This document shows positions 7,335 through 13,068 of a DNA stretch of 13,068 nt, in pieces. Within the stretch, counting starts at the first letter, position 1. The number at the start of each line of letters is the position of its first letter. The notes beneath the pieces are model-generated. The model was not told the DNA's origin and made no database searches. It saw only the letters and a list, made by a program, of their open reading frames with translations. The DNA is from Acidobacteriota bacterium (GTDB taxonomy: Bacteria > Acidobacteriota > Holophagae > Thermotomaculales > Thermotomaculaceae), in assembly GCA_027067895.1 (NCBI GenBank), contig JAMOUY010000074.1:1-13068 (forward strand), given 5' to 3'. A program made the translations under genes and the position numbers.

Positions 7335-9358
7335 TGAATAGATTAAAAACTTTTTTTGTAATTTGTTTTCTCTTTGTTAACGCAAATATTTTGTGTGCAA
7401 AAACAATAAAAGTCGGAATTTTTTTGAAAAAGAAAAAGGTATTTGTATCTTCCTCTTCTTCCATAAAAGTTTTTTCCGGCTCAAAAAGGGTTGCCATTAT
7501 CCCTGCCAATTCAAAAGTTTTTTTCTGGATAAGAAAAAGGGGGCGAAAAAAGGTAAAATCCTCGGGTTGGTATATTCAAGTTGGTGTTTTTAGAAAAGAG
7601 TCCTCTGTTGAAAAAGCAAAAGCAATACTTTCGGGAATAACCGATTTTAAACCGATTATTGAGAAGACTAAAAAAGGATTATTCGTTGTCCGACTCGGTC
7701 CTTTTGAGACTCTTGCGGAAGCAAGCGCTTTGAGGGATTCTTTAAAAATGGGAGCCTTTCCCGATGTGTTTTTGGTATCCAAGACTTCCGGCGCATCATC
7801 ATCTTCTTCAATTTATCTTATTGATTCTCTGTACAACAAAATTTTTGTTTCCCATAAAGAAGTGGTTTTAAAATCAAAAAATTTTATAAAAGTAAACGGT
7901 TCAAGGTATCGCGGGTTTATAAAAATTCTTGCTTATAACGGAAAGTTAAACGTAATCAACGTTGTTGATGTGGAAGATTATTTGCGCGGAGTTGTTCCCG
8001 CGGAAATGGGACCGAAGTTTTATCCGAATATTGAAGCGTTAAAGGCTCAGGCTGTTGCAGCAAGAACCTATGTCTATTTTAATCTGGGGCAGTTTAAAAG
8101 AATGGGTTTTGATATTTGCGCAACTCAAAGTTGTCAGGTTTACAAAGGCTTTGATGCGGAAAGGTATCTTTCAAGCGAGGCTGTGGACCAGACTGCCGGA
8201 GAAATTATGGTGTATGACGGAAAGCCGATTAACGCTATGTTTACCGCTTATTGCGGAGGCCATACCGAAGATGTTGAGAAAATTTTCGGAGGAAGCCCAG
8301 TTCCCTATTTAAAAGGGGTAAAATGCGACGGCGAAGGAAGTTTCCCGCATAAAACAATATCCGCACGTAAATCCGTATCTTCTTGCTCAACGCCTTATGT
8401 TTCACGGCCTTACCTTGCAATAGCGGTTTTAATGGCAAAGGGTTTGTTAAACGAGAACGAACTTGAAGATTTAAACGGATACTGGGGAAAAGGCTTTGCG
8501 CAGGCTTACCTTGACAGGGTGCTTAAATATTTGGGTATTGATGTGAAAGAGATACCCTTAAAATCCTCAATGTTGAGCGATATTGGGGAATACCTTGCAA
8601 TACAGATATTTGACACCCAGTCTTTAAAGCCTCTTTTTGAAAGCGAATTAATTACTCAGGATTTGCCAAAGGTAAATGCGAGAAAAATTGATGTTTTGGG
8701 CATTGCCTATTCTGTTTTGAAACACTTTGAGGGTATTGATTATTACGGTTTGGATTTTATGATTGTTGATAAAGAGTTTCTCTTCGGGCTTGAAGACCCG
8801 GAATTTATTTTTATCAATCAGGGCAAGGTTGAAATTTCCGTGCCTGTTGCAACCATAAGGGTTGGGGACAGAATCAGGGTGATTTACAACTCAAACAACA
8901 TTCCTCTTGCAATTGAAATTGTAACGCCCGAATCTCAACAAGGGATAACCGATTCTTTTTTAAGCGGTTATTTTTGGTATAAATTTCTTACAATTGACAA
9001 GTTAAACGAAAGGGCAAGAAAATTCGGTTTCAGGAAAAAGGTTAAAGACATTGAAATTCTTGAAAAAACCGACACCGGCAGAGTTGTAAAAATAAAGGTG
9101 AAAAACGGAAGTTATTACAAAATTTATTCCGGATTAAAAGTCAGATGGTTTTTCAAGGTTAAGGAAAACAAGTTTGAGTTGTATAAAAGAAAAGACAAAA
9201 ACGGAAATCTGAAAGGCGTTTACCTTGTCGGAAAGGCTTGGGGACACGGGGTCGGAATGTGCCAGATAGGTGCTTTCGGGCTTGCGTTAAAAGGTTGGGA
9301 TTACAGAAAGATTTTGAAACACTACTACACCGGCGTTGAAATTGTAAATGCGGAGTGA
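7334..9358 (+). CDS. Secreted SPOR-domain SpoIID/LytB-family protein (probable peptidoglycan lytic transglycosylase) with a long internal insertion
   Basis: 674 residues from the ATG at 7334; a TTG at 7331 is less likely. Residues 1-22 are a signal peptide (MNRLKTFFVI start, cleavage near LCA/K). Residues 24-66 resemble the opening strands of a SpoIID domain. A SPOR domain fills 77-149 (GWYIQVGVFRKESS to FVVRLGPF to FPDVFLV). The SpoIID core resumes at 160, with VDVEDYLRGVVPAEM (211-225; Glu224 matches the catalytic glutamate), EALKAQAVAARTYVYF (234-249), and Cys262/Cys267 at a site reported to bind zinc in a clostridial SpoIID. It continues with YCGGHTED (306-313) and ends with GHGVGMCQIGAFG (637-649) and HYYTG. 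Known SpoIID enzymes cleave stem-peptide-free glycan, which SPOR domains also bind. Residues ~335-575 are much longer than the usual linker; they are helix-rich at 355-470, then β-rich (492-530), and I cannot assign them. Translationally coupled to the DUF2007 gene. Confidence 0.88.
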   Translation: MNRLKTFFVICFLFVNANILCAKTIKVGIFLKKKKVFVSSSSSIKVFSGSKRVAIIPANSKVFFWIRKRGRKKVKSSGWYIQVGVFRKESSVEKAKAILSGITDFKPIIEKTKKGLFVVRLGPFETLAEASALRDSLKMGAFPDVFLVSKTSGASSSSSIYLIDSLYNKIFVSHKEVVLKSKNFIKVNGSRYRGFIKILAYNGKLNVINVVDVEDYLRGVVPAEMGPKFYPNIEALKAQAVAARTYVYFNLGQFKRMGFDICATQSCQVYKGFDAERYLSSEAVDQTAGEIMVYDGKPINAMFTAYCGGHTEDVEKIFGGSPVPYLKGVKCDGEGSFPHKTISARKSVSSCSTPYVSRPYLAIAVLMAKGLLNENELEDLNGYWGKGFAQAYLDRVLKYLGIDVKEIPLKSSMLSDIGEYLAIQIFDTQSLKPLFESELITQDLPKVNARKIDVLGIAYSVLKHFEGIDYYGLDFMIVDKEFLFGLEDPEFIFINQGKVEISVPVATIRVGDRIRVIYNSNNIPLAIEIVTPESQQGITDSFLSGYFWYKFLTIDKLNERARKFGFRKKVKDIEILEKTDTGRVVKIKVKNGSYYKIYSGLKVRWFFKVKENKFELYKRKDKNGNLKGVYLVGKAWGHGVGMCQIGAFGLALKGWDYRKILKHYYTGVEIVNAE

Positions 9359-9361
9359 TTT

Positions 9362-10102
9362 GTGAAAACGGTTATTCTTGTAAACGATGACGGCCCTTTT
9401 TCAAAAGGGGTTTTGGCGTTGAAAAATGCGTTGACAAACGGCGGATACAAGGTTTTTGTCTTTGTCCCGCATCAGGAAATGTCGGCTTGTTCCCATTCTT
9501 TAACACTGACAAAGCCTCTTCATGTAAAAGAGATTGAGGAGAATTTTTTCCTTGTTGACGGCACCCCTGCCGACTGCACTTACCTTGCCTTGTTTCATTT
9601 TCTGAAAGGTGAAAAAATAGACTTTGTGCTTTCCGGTGTAAACCGAGGTTTCAATATGGGCGAGGATATTTGGTATTCGGGCACGGTTGCGGGTGCGATG
9701 GAAGGTTTTTTTCACGGCGTAAACTCAATAGCCGTTTCCGCATACGACTTTGAAAACATTGATAAAATCGCCACTCATTTTTTGTCTTTGTTAGAAAAAA
9801 TATCCTTGTTTAAGGGACGTGTTCCCTTTCTCTTAAACATAAACTATCCTTCGGGAGAGATTAAGGGGGAAAAAATAACCTCTCTTTCTTCAAGGATTTA
9901 TCCCGGCAACGTTGAGGTATGCGTTGACCCTCGCGGGGTAAAAAGTTATTGGATAGGCGGAGTGCCGGCGGTTTGGGACGGAGAAGAAAATTCGGATATA
10001 ACCGCGGTGAAAAACGGCTATGTTTCAATTACGCCTCTAAAAGGAGATGTAAGCGACAAAAATCTTTTGAAAAAACTGAAAAACTTTTTTGATTTCAAAT
10101 AG
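9362..10102 (+). CDS. surE: 5'/3'-nucleotidase SurE
   Basis: SurE is a metal-dependent phosphatase that dephosphorylates nucleoside 5'- and 3'-monophosphates and is linked to stationary-phase survival. The 246-residue length is normal. The N-terminal motif VNDDGPFSKG supplies Asp9 and Asp10. Ser41 (in EMSACSHSLTL) and Asn94 (in SGVNRGFNMG) complete the expected metal site, and the signature EDIWYSGTVAGAMEG follows at 101-115. The start is GTG at 9362, supported by GGAG at 9352-9355 with a six-base spacer and by the conserved N-terminus beginning immediately. It follows the SpoIID gene by 3 bp and is the last gene of the proposed secA–surE transcript. No conventional terminator directly follows, though an inverted repeat lies 50 bp downstream. 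Confidence 0.96.
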   Translation: MKTVILVNDDGPFSKGVLALKNALTNGGYKVFVFVPHQEMSACSHSLTLTKPLHVKEIEENFFLVDGTPADCTYLALFHFLKGEKIDFVLSGVNRGFNMGEDIWYSGTVAGAMEGFFHGVNSIAVSAYDFENIDKIATHFLSLLEKISLFKGRVPFLLNINYPSGEIKGEKITSLSSRIYPGNVEVCVDPRGVKSYWIGGVPAVWDGEENSDITAVKNGYVSITPLKGDVSDKNLLKKLKNFFDFK

Positions 10103-10153
10103 TTGATTTTTGCTTTCCGAAAAACAACACTTTTAATTTGCCTGCTTGGTTGA

Positions 10154-10197
10154 CGGTTTGTTTGAATTTTTTTGTCTTAATTTTTAGGCACAAACCG
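10154..10197. repeat. 8-bp inverted repeat between surE and the trp promoter
   Basis: CGGTTTGT (10154-10161) and ACAAACCG (10190-10197) are perfect inverted copies separated by 28 T-rich bases. TGCCT (10140-10144) also complements AGGCA (10186-10190), overlapping and crossing the first pairing. The site begins 51 bp after surE and ends 19 bp before the trp -35 box. It could be a weak surE terminator or a regulator site, but it lacks a proper T-run after the second arm. The rest of 10103-10215 shows nothing I can assign. Confidence 0.3.
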
Positions 10198-10215
10198 AAA
10201 AAAATGTGTTTTTAG

Positions 10216-10245
10216 TTGACATGCGGTAATGTTTTGTATTATATT
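10216..10245 (+). promoter_or_regulatory. trp operon promoter
   Basis: A consensus -35 TTGACA (10216-10221) is followed by TATATT (10240-10245, 5/6 match, 18-bp spacer). TATTAT at 10237-10242 is an alternative with a 15-bp spacer. Transcription would start near 10252, about 10 bases before the leader-peptide Shine-Dalgarno site at 10262-10266. Confidence 0.7.
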
Positions 10246-10271
10246 TTTAAAAATCATTTTTGGAGGATGCT

Positions 10272-10352
10272 TTGGTCATTCGTTTTGAAAATAATTTTTC
10301 AAACTGCAAACAATCCGGCTGGTGGTGGTGCGTAAAACTTAAAAGTTTGTGA
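10272..10352 (+). CDS. trpL: trp operon leader peptide (26 residues, three tandem Trp codons)
   Basis: GGAGG at 10262-10266 is spaced five bases from a TTG start at 10272. The reading frame encodes 26 residues ending at TGA 10350-10352, with the core SGWWWCVK. The three consecutive Trp codons are at 10320-10328 and are followed by a Cys codon. A run of the amino acid that the downstream operon makes is the hallmark of a ribosome-stalling leader. The stop codon lies five bases before RNA region 2 of the attenuator, as in classical trp leaders. An overlapping ATG at 10267 touches the Shine-Dalgarno site with no spacer and encodes Gly-Gly-Gly-Ala instead, so it is unlikely. The product is expected to be unstable and to act only in cis. 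I see no homology beyond the Trp run. Confidence 0.85.
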   Translation: MVIRFENNFSNCKQSGWWWCVKLKSL

Positions 10353-10413
10353 GGATACCGCCGTCGGAGTTATAGATTTAAGGCCGTGGGGTTAATCCTC
10401 ACGGCCTTTTTTT
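10315..10413 (+). promoter_or_regulatory. Ribosome-mediated trp attenuator (alternative RNA helices)
   Basis: Three competing helices can be drawn. Helix 1:2 pairs 10315-10326 with 10357-10367, giving 11 base pairs with one bulged U at 10320; it spans the Trp codons. Antiterminator 2:3 pairs 10358-10365 with 10382-10389, seven pairs with one C-C mismatch. Terminator 3:4 pairs 10380-10391 with 10397-10408. When charged tRNA-Trp is scarce, a ribosome stalled at 10320-10328 blocks region 1, so 2:3 forms and trpE is transcribed. When Trp is plentiful the ribosome reaches the stop at 10350, covers region 2, and 3:4 terminates. Pairings were found by eye; energies were not computed. The 2:3 helix is the weakest of the three. 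Confidence 0.8.
10380..10413 (+). terminator. Intrinsic terminator of the trp attenuator
   Basis: AAGGCCGTGGGG (10380-10391), loop TTAAT (10392-10396) and CCTCACGGCCTT (10397-10408) form a 12-bp stem with a single G·U pair, followed by an unbroken run of seven T (10407-10413). It ends five bases before the trpE Shine-Dalgarno site AAGGAGGT at 10419-10426. Confidence 0.93.
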
Positions 10414-10430
10414 GTTGTAAGGAGGTTAAA

Positions 10431-11888
10431 ATGGTTTTTCCGAAAAAGGATTTTTTAAAGGATTTGAAAGACAAAGGCTTTACGCGTGCCGTGGTTTACA
10501 GGGAGATTATAGGTGATACCGTTACGCCCATCACTTTGCTCAACGCTTTTTCCGACAGAAAAAGGCTTTTTCTTCTTGAAAGCGCAAACCTTGACAAATC
10601 CTTTTCAAGGTTTTCTTTCATAGGGGTTGACCCGGAAAGGGTTATCAGGGTTTTTCCGAAAAAAATAGAAGAGGAAATAAACGGCAAAACAAAGATATTT
10701 GAAACCGATGTTTTCGCTTATTTGGACAAACTTTTTGCAGGGGAAAAGGCTTATTCAACAGAGGAATTCGGGGATTTTGCCGGCGGATTTGTCGGAAATT
10801 TTTCTTATGAAGCGGTAAATTTGATGAATGTTTTAAGAAAACCTTTAAATATTCCGGAAGATTTTAAACTTGCCACATTTTTTGAGGTTCAGTCTTTTTT
10901 CGTTTTTGATAACGCAAAATTCAAACTTTATGCCGCATGCTCAATTGATTTAAGCGATGTGGAAAAGTCGTATTCTTTTGCCGAAGAAAAAACGCTTAAA
11001 TTGGCAAAACTTGTGAAAAATTCGTCGGGCAGAAAGGTTTCACCTTCTTCAAAACCTGTTTTTGAGAGGGAATTTTCCGAAGACGAATTTAAAAGAATGG
11101 TTGCCGATGTTAGGGGAGAGATTTTAAGGGGAGAGTGTATTCAATGCGTTATTTCCAATTTTTACAAAGTGTTTGGAAAACTCAATCCCGTTAGTTTTTA
11201 CCGCTCTTTGAGAAGAATAAACCCCTCACCCTATCTGTTTTTCATAAAAGACGGTGATTCCGTTCTCTGCGGCTCATCTCCCGAAACCCATTTGAGGGTA
11301 AAAAAGGGAAAGGCTTTGCTTAAACCTATTGCAGGCACAATTCCCATTGAAGATGGAGAAGATATTGAGTATTTGAAAAAGAAACTGCTAAACGACCCGA
11401 AAGAAAGGGCCGAACACTTAATGCTTTTGGACCTTGCGAGAAACGATTTGCATGCGGGATGCAAAACCGAAACAGTTAAGCCGATTAAAATGTTTGAACC
11501 CGAGGTTTATTCCCATGTTATTCACATTGTTTCCGAGGTTGTGGGGGAACTTGGAGAAAACCTTTCCCCTTTTGCGCTTTTTTCAAAAACGTTTCCCGCC
11601 GGCACGTTAACCGGGGCGCCTAAGGTTAGAGCGATAGAGTTGATAGAGGAAACCGAAAAAAATTTAAGGGGATTTTACGGAGGATGCGTGGGCTATTTTT
11701 CCTATTCCGGCGATTTGGATACCTGCATAACGATTAGAAGCGCATTGTTTGAAAAAGATTTTGCTGTAATAAGGGCAGGCGCGGGAGTTGTCGCCGACAG
11801 CATTCCCGAAAAAGAGTTTTACGAAGTTGAGGGAAAACTTGGCGCATTATTCGGCGCTTTTGACATGATGGAAGAGATGGAGGCTTAA
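10431..11888 (+). CDS. trpE: Anthranilate synthase component I
   Basis: TrpE converts chorismate to anthranilate using ammonia delivered by the TrpG glutaminase. I start it at ATG 10431 (485 residues) because AAGGAGGT at 10419-10426 directly precedes it; the open frame extends to 10386 but only through the attenuator stem. LLES (48-51) and NPSPYLFF (264-271) match the tryptophan feedback-inhibition pocket. The chorismate-binding domain shows PIAGTIP (299-305), AEHLMLLDLARNDL (327-340), FPAGTLTGAPK (388-398) and the closing IRAGAGVVADS (447-457). The stretch usually reading DLGRNDLGRV here reads DLARNDLHAGC, a small deviation. It is the first structural gene after the attenuator and is followed by trpGD with a 1-bp gap. 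PabB or another chorismate enzyme is excluded mainly by context: Trp leader upstream and TrpD fusion downstream. Confidence 0.95.
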   Translation: MVFPKKDFLKDLKDKGFTRAVVYREIIGDTVTPITLLNAFSDRKRLFLLESANLDKSFSRFSFIGVDPERVIRVFPKKIEEEINGKTKIFETDVFAYLDKLFAGEKAYSTEEFGDFAGGFVGNFSYEAVNLMNVLRKPLNIPEDFKLATFFEVQSFFVFDNAKFKLYAACSIDLSDVEKSYSFAEEKTLKLAKLVKNSSGRKVSPSSKPVFEREFSEDEFKRMVADVRGEILRGECIQCVISNFYKVFGKLNPVSFYRSLRRINPSPYLFFIKDGDSVLCGSSPETHLRVKKGKALLKPIAGTIPIEDGEDIEYLKKKLLNDPKERAEHLMLLDLARNDLHAGCKTETVKPIKMFEPEVYSHVIHIVSEVVGELGENLSPFALFSKTFPAGTLTGAPKVRAIELIEETEKNLRGFYGGCVGYFSYSGDLDTCITIRSALFEKDFAVIRAGAGVVADSIPEKEFYEVEGKLGALFGAFDMMEEMEA

Positions 11889-11889
11889 A

Positions 11890-13068
11890 ATGTATTTGCT
11901 TGTTGATAATTTTGATTCTTTTACCTATAACCTCTACGCTTTGTTTAAAAATACAGGGGTTGATGTTGAGGTTGTAAAAAACAACGAGCCTGTTAAAAAA
12001 TCTTTCAAATACAAAGGGATAATTCTTTCTCCCGGCCCGTCTTCTCCCGACAATGCGGGAAATTTGCTTGAATACATAAAACTTTACAAAGGCAAAATCC
12101 CTATTTTCGGGGTTTGCCTCGGCATGCAGGCTATCGGACTTTTTGAAGGCTATAACATAAGAAGGGCAAAGACAATTCAGCACGGGAAAACGGATAAAAT
12201 TCAGCCATATTCCGAAAGTGTGCTTTTTGACGGCATAGGGAAATCCTTTACCGGGGTAAGGTATCATTCGCTTGTTGTGGATATTCCGGTTTCAGACCCA
12301 AAGGTTAAAGCGGTATCTGAAAGCGACGGAGAGGTAATGGCTTATGAGGACAGGGAAAACATGCTTTTCGGCGTCCAGTTTCATCCAGAATCAATTTTAA
12401 GCGAAAAAGGAGAGGAGATAGTCAAAAACTTCTTGAATTTCTGCCAGACTTCTCAAAAACCTTTAATTGTGGATTACAAAAAAGCGATTAAGAAAATTGT
12501 GGCAGGCGAAGGCTTATCTTTATCGGAAAGCGAGGCGGTTTTTTCCCTTATGGCTGACGGCAAATTATCCGATGTTGAAATTTCGGCTGTTTTGACCGCT
12601 TTGGCGGTAAAGGGAGAAAGCGTTGAAGAGGTTGCAGGGGCGTTAAATGCTCTTGAAAAAAGGAAACTCAAAGTGGATTTAAACGGAATAAAGGCAATAG
12701 ACACCTGCGGGACAGGCGGAGACGGCAAATCTTCTTTCAATATTTCCACCGCTTCCGCCTTGACCCTTGCGGCAATGGGAATTCCTGTGGTGAAACACGG
12801 AAACAGGGCGGTTAGCGGAAGTTTCGGCTCGGCCGATATTCTTCAATCATTTGGCATAGAATTTTCGTCTAATCCCGAGCGTGCTTCTGAAATTTTGAAA
12901 AAAAACAACTTTGTTTTTCTCTTTGCGCCCTACTTTCACCCAGCAATGAAAAACGTTGCCCCTGTCAGAAAACAATTGGGATTTCCCACGGTTTTCAATA
13001 TGCTCGGGCCTCTTTTAAACCCCGCAGACGTTCCTTATCAAATTATCGGCGTGCCCAATTTGAAAAAG
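11890..13068 (+). CDS. trpGD: Fused anthranilate synthase component II / anthranilate phosphoribosyltransferase (3' truncated by window edge)
   Basis: 393 codons with no stop before the window ends. Residues 1-187 are the TrpG glutaminase: NFDSFTYNL at the start, SPGPSSP (47-53), the nucleophile elbow GVCLGMQ with Cys76, HGK (98-100), YHSL (125-128), and FHPES with His165 and Glu167 completing the catalytic triad. Residues ~195-393 are TrpD, which attaches phosphoribose from PRPP to anthranilate. It has the helical N-terminal domain, then the PRPP-binding CGTGGDGKSSFNIST (273-287), KHGNRAVSG (302-310) and GPLLNPA (373-379). A full TrpD needs roughly 130-150 more residues. The fused arrangement matches E. 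coli TrpD, although such fusions occur in several lineages. GGAGG at 11879-11883, inside the end of trpE, supports the ATG at 11890. Confidence 0.96.
   Translation, partial: MYLLVDNFDSFTYNLYALFKNTGVDVEVVKNNEPVKKSFKYKGIILSPGPSSPDNAGNLLEYIKLYKGKIPIFGVCLGMQAIGLFEGYNIRRAKTIQHGKTDKIQPYSESVLFDGIGKSFTGVRYHSLVVDIPVSDPKVKAVSESDGEVMAYEDRENMLFGVQFHPESILSEKGEEIVKNFLNFCQTSQKPLIVDYKKAIKKIVAGEGLSLSESEAVFSLMADGKLSDVEISAVLTALAVKGESVEEVAGALNALEKRKLKVDLNGIKAIDTCGTGGDGKSSFNISTASALTLAAMGIPVVKHGNRAVSGSFGSADILQSFGIEFSSNPERASEILKKNNFVFLFAPYFHPAMKNVAPVRKQLGFPTVFNMLGPLLNPADVPYQIIGVPNLKK

Noticed and set aside
7393..7593. Possible frameshift in the A/T-homopolymer-rich start of the SpoIID gene
   Set aside because: The main frame is uninterrupted from signal peptide through SPOR to the SpoIID core. 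The other frame gives only a Phe/Lys-rich shadow.
10267..10337. Alternative leader frame from ATG 10267 encoding about 22 residues with one Trp
   Set aside because: The ATG touches the GGAGG with no spacer, and its frame reads the Trp-codon block as Gly-Gly-Gly-Ala. The TTG frame gives correct spacing and three Trp codons in the functional position.
10250..10413. T-box or TRAP-type control of trpE
   Set aside because: No T-box specifier/antiterminator bulge consensus and no series of spaced GAG/UAG triplets is visible. The translated Trp-rich leader explains the structure.
10386..10430. Upstream extension of trpE to 10386
   Set aside because: It would translate the terminator stem and loop as protein. 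The ATG at 10431 has a perfect AAGGAGGT and begins the family-like sequence.
11734..12267. 177-residue minus-strand open frame across the trpE/trpGD junction
   Set aside because: It is antisense to two confident genes, and I recognise no family motif in it.

Overview
The window is a gene-dense, AT-rich bacterial segment in which every supported gene lies on the + strand. The genes point to a diderm (Gram-negative type) bacterium: an ExbB/TolQ–ExbD/TolR pair, SurE, a MidA-type methyltransferase, a SPOR domain and a membrane-anchored LytM-type peptidase. Codon choice is AT-rich and proteins are Lys-rich. I cannot fix the phylum. A low-GC, possibly anaerobic or thermophilic diderm outside the best-studied Proteobacteria is a reasonable guess, but it is inference only.

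Layout. 1-478 is the 3' end of a MidA/NDUFAF7-type SAM-dependent methyltransferase. 479-689 is an AT-rich gap ending in a near-consensus sigma-70-type promoter (TTTACA, 17 bp, TATAAT), which drives a 71-residue DUF1858 CxxC protein. A second promoter, preceded by a perfect 16-bp palindrome, precedes a membrane-anchored M23 (LytM) peptidase. An extended -10 promoter then precedes a tightly packed run: secA, guaB, exbB-like, exbD-like, a DUF2007 protein, a secreted SPOR–SpoIID/LytB protein and surE. Junctions in this run are between a 4-bp overlap and an 11-bp gap, so 1927-10102 is probably one transcript of seven genes. Apart from guaB (GMP synthesis), surE (nucleotidase) and the DUF2007 protein, the theme is protein export and cell-envelope energisation or peptidoglycan processing.

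The last 3 kb start a tryptophan biosynthesis operon. Between surE and trpE (10103-10430) there is a promoter (TTGACA), a Shine-Dalgarno site, a TTG-started 26-codon leader peptide with three consecutive Trp codons followed by Cys, and a set of mutually exclusive RNA helices ending in a strong intrinsic terminator. This is a textbook ribosome-mediated attenuator, read entirely from the sequence. It is followed by trpE and by a trpG–trpD fusion that runs off the right edge.

The most noteworthy items are the trp leader/attenuator, which is too short for routine gene calling, and the SpoIID/LytB protein, whose catalytic fold appears to be interrupted twice: by a SPOR domain and by a long segment of about 240 residues that I cannot assign. 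I found no CRISPR array, tRNA, rRNA, insertion sequence or phage gene.
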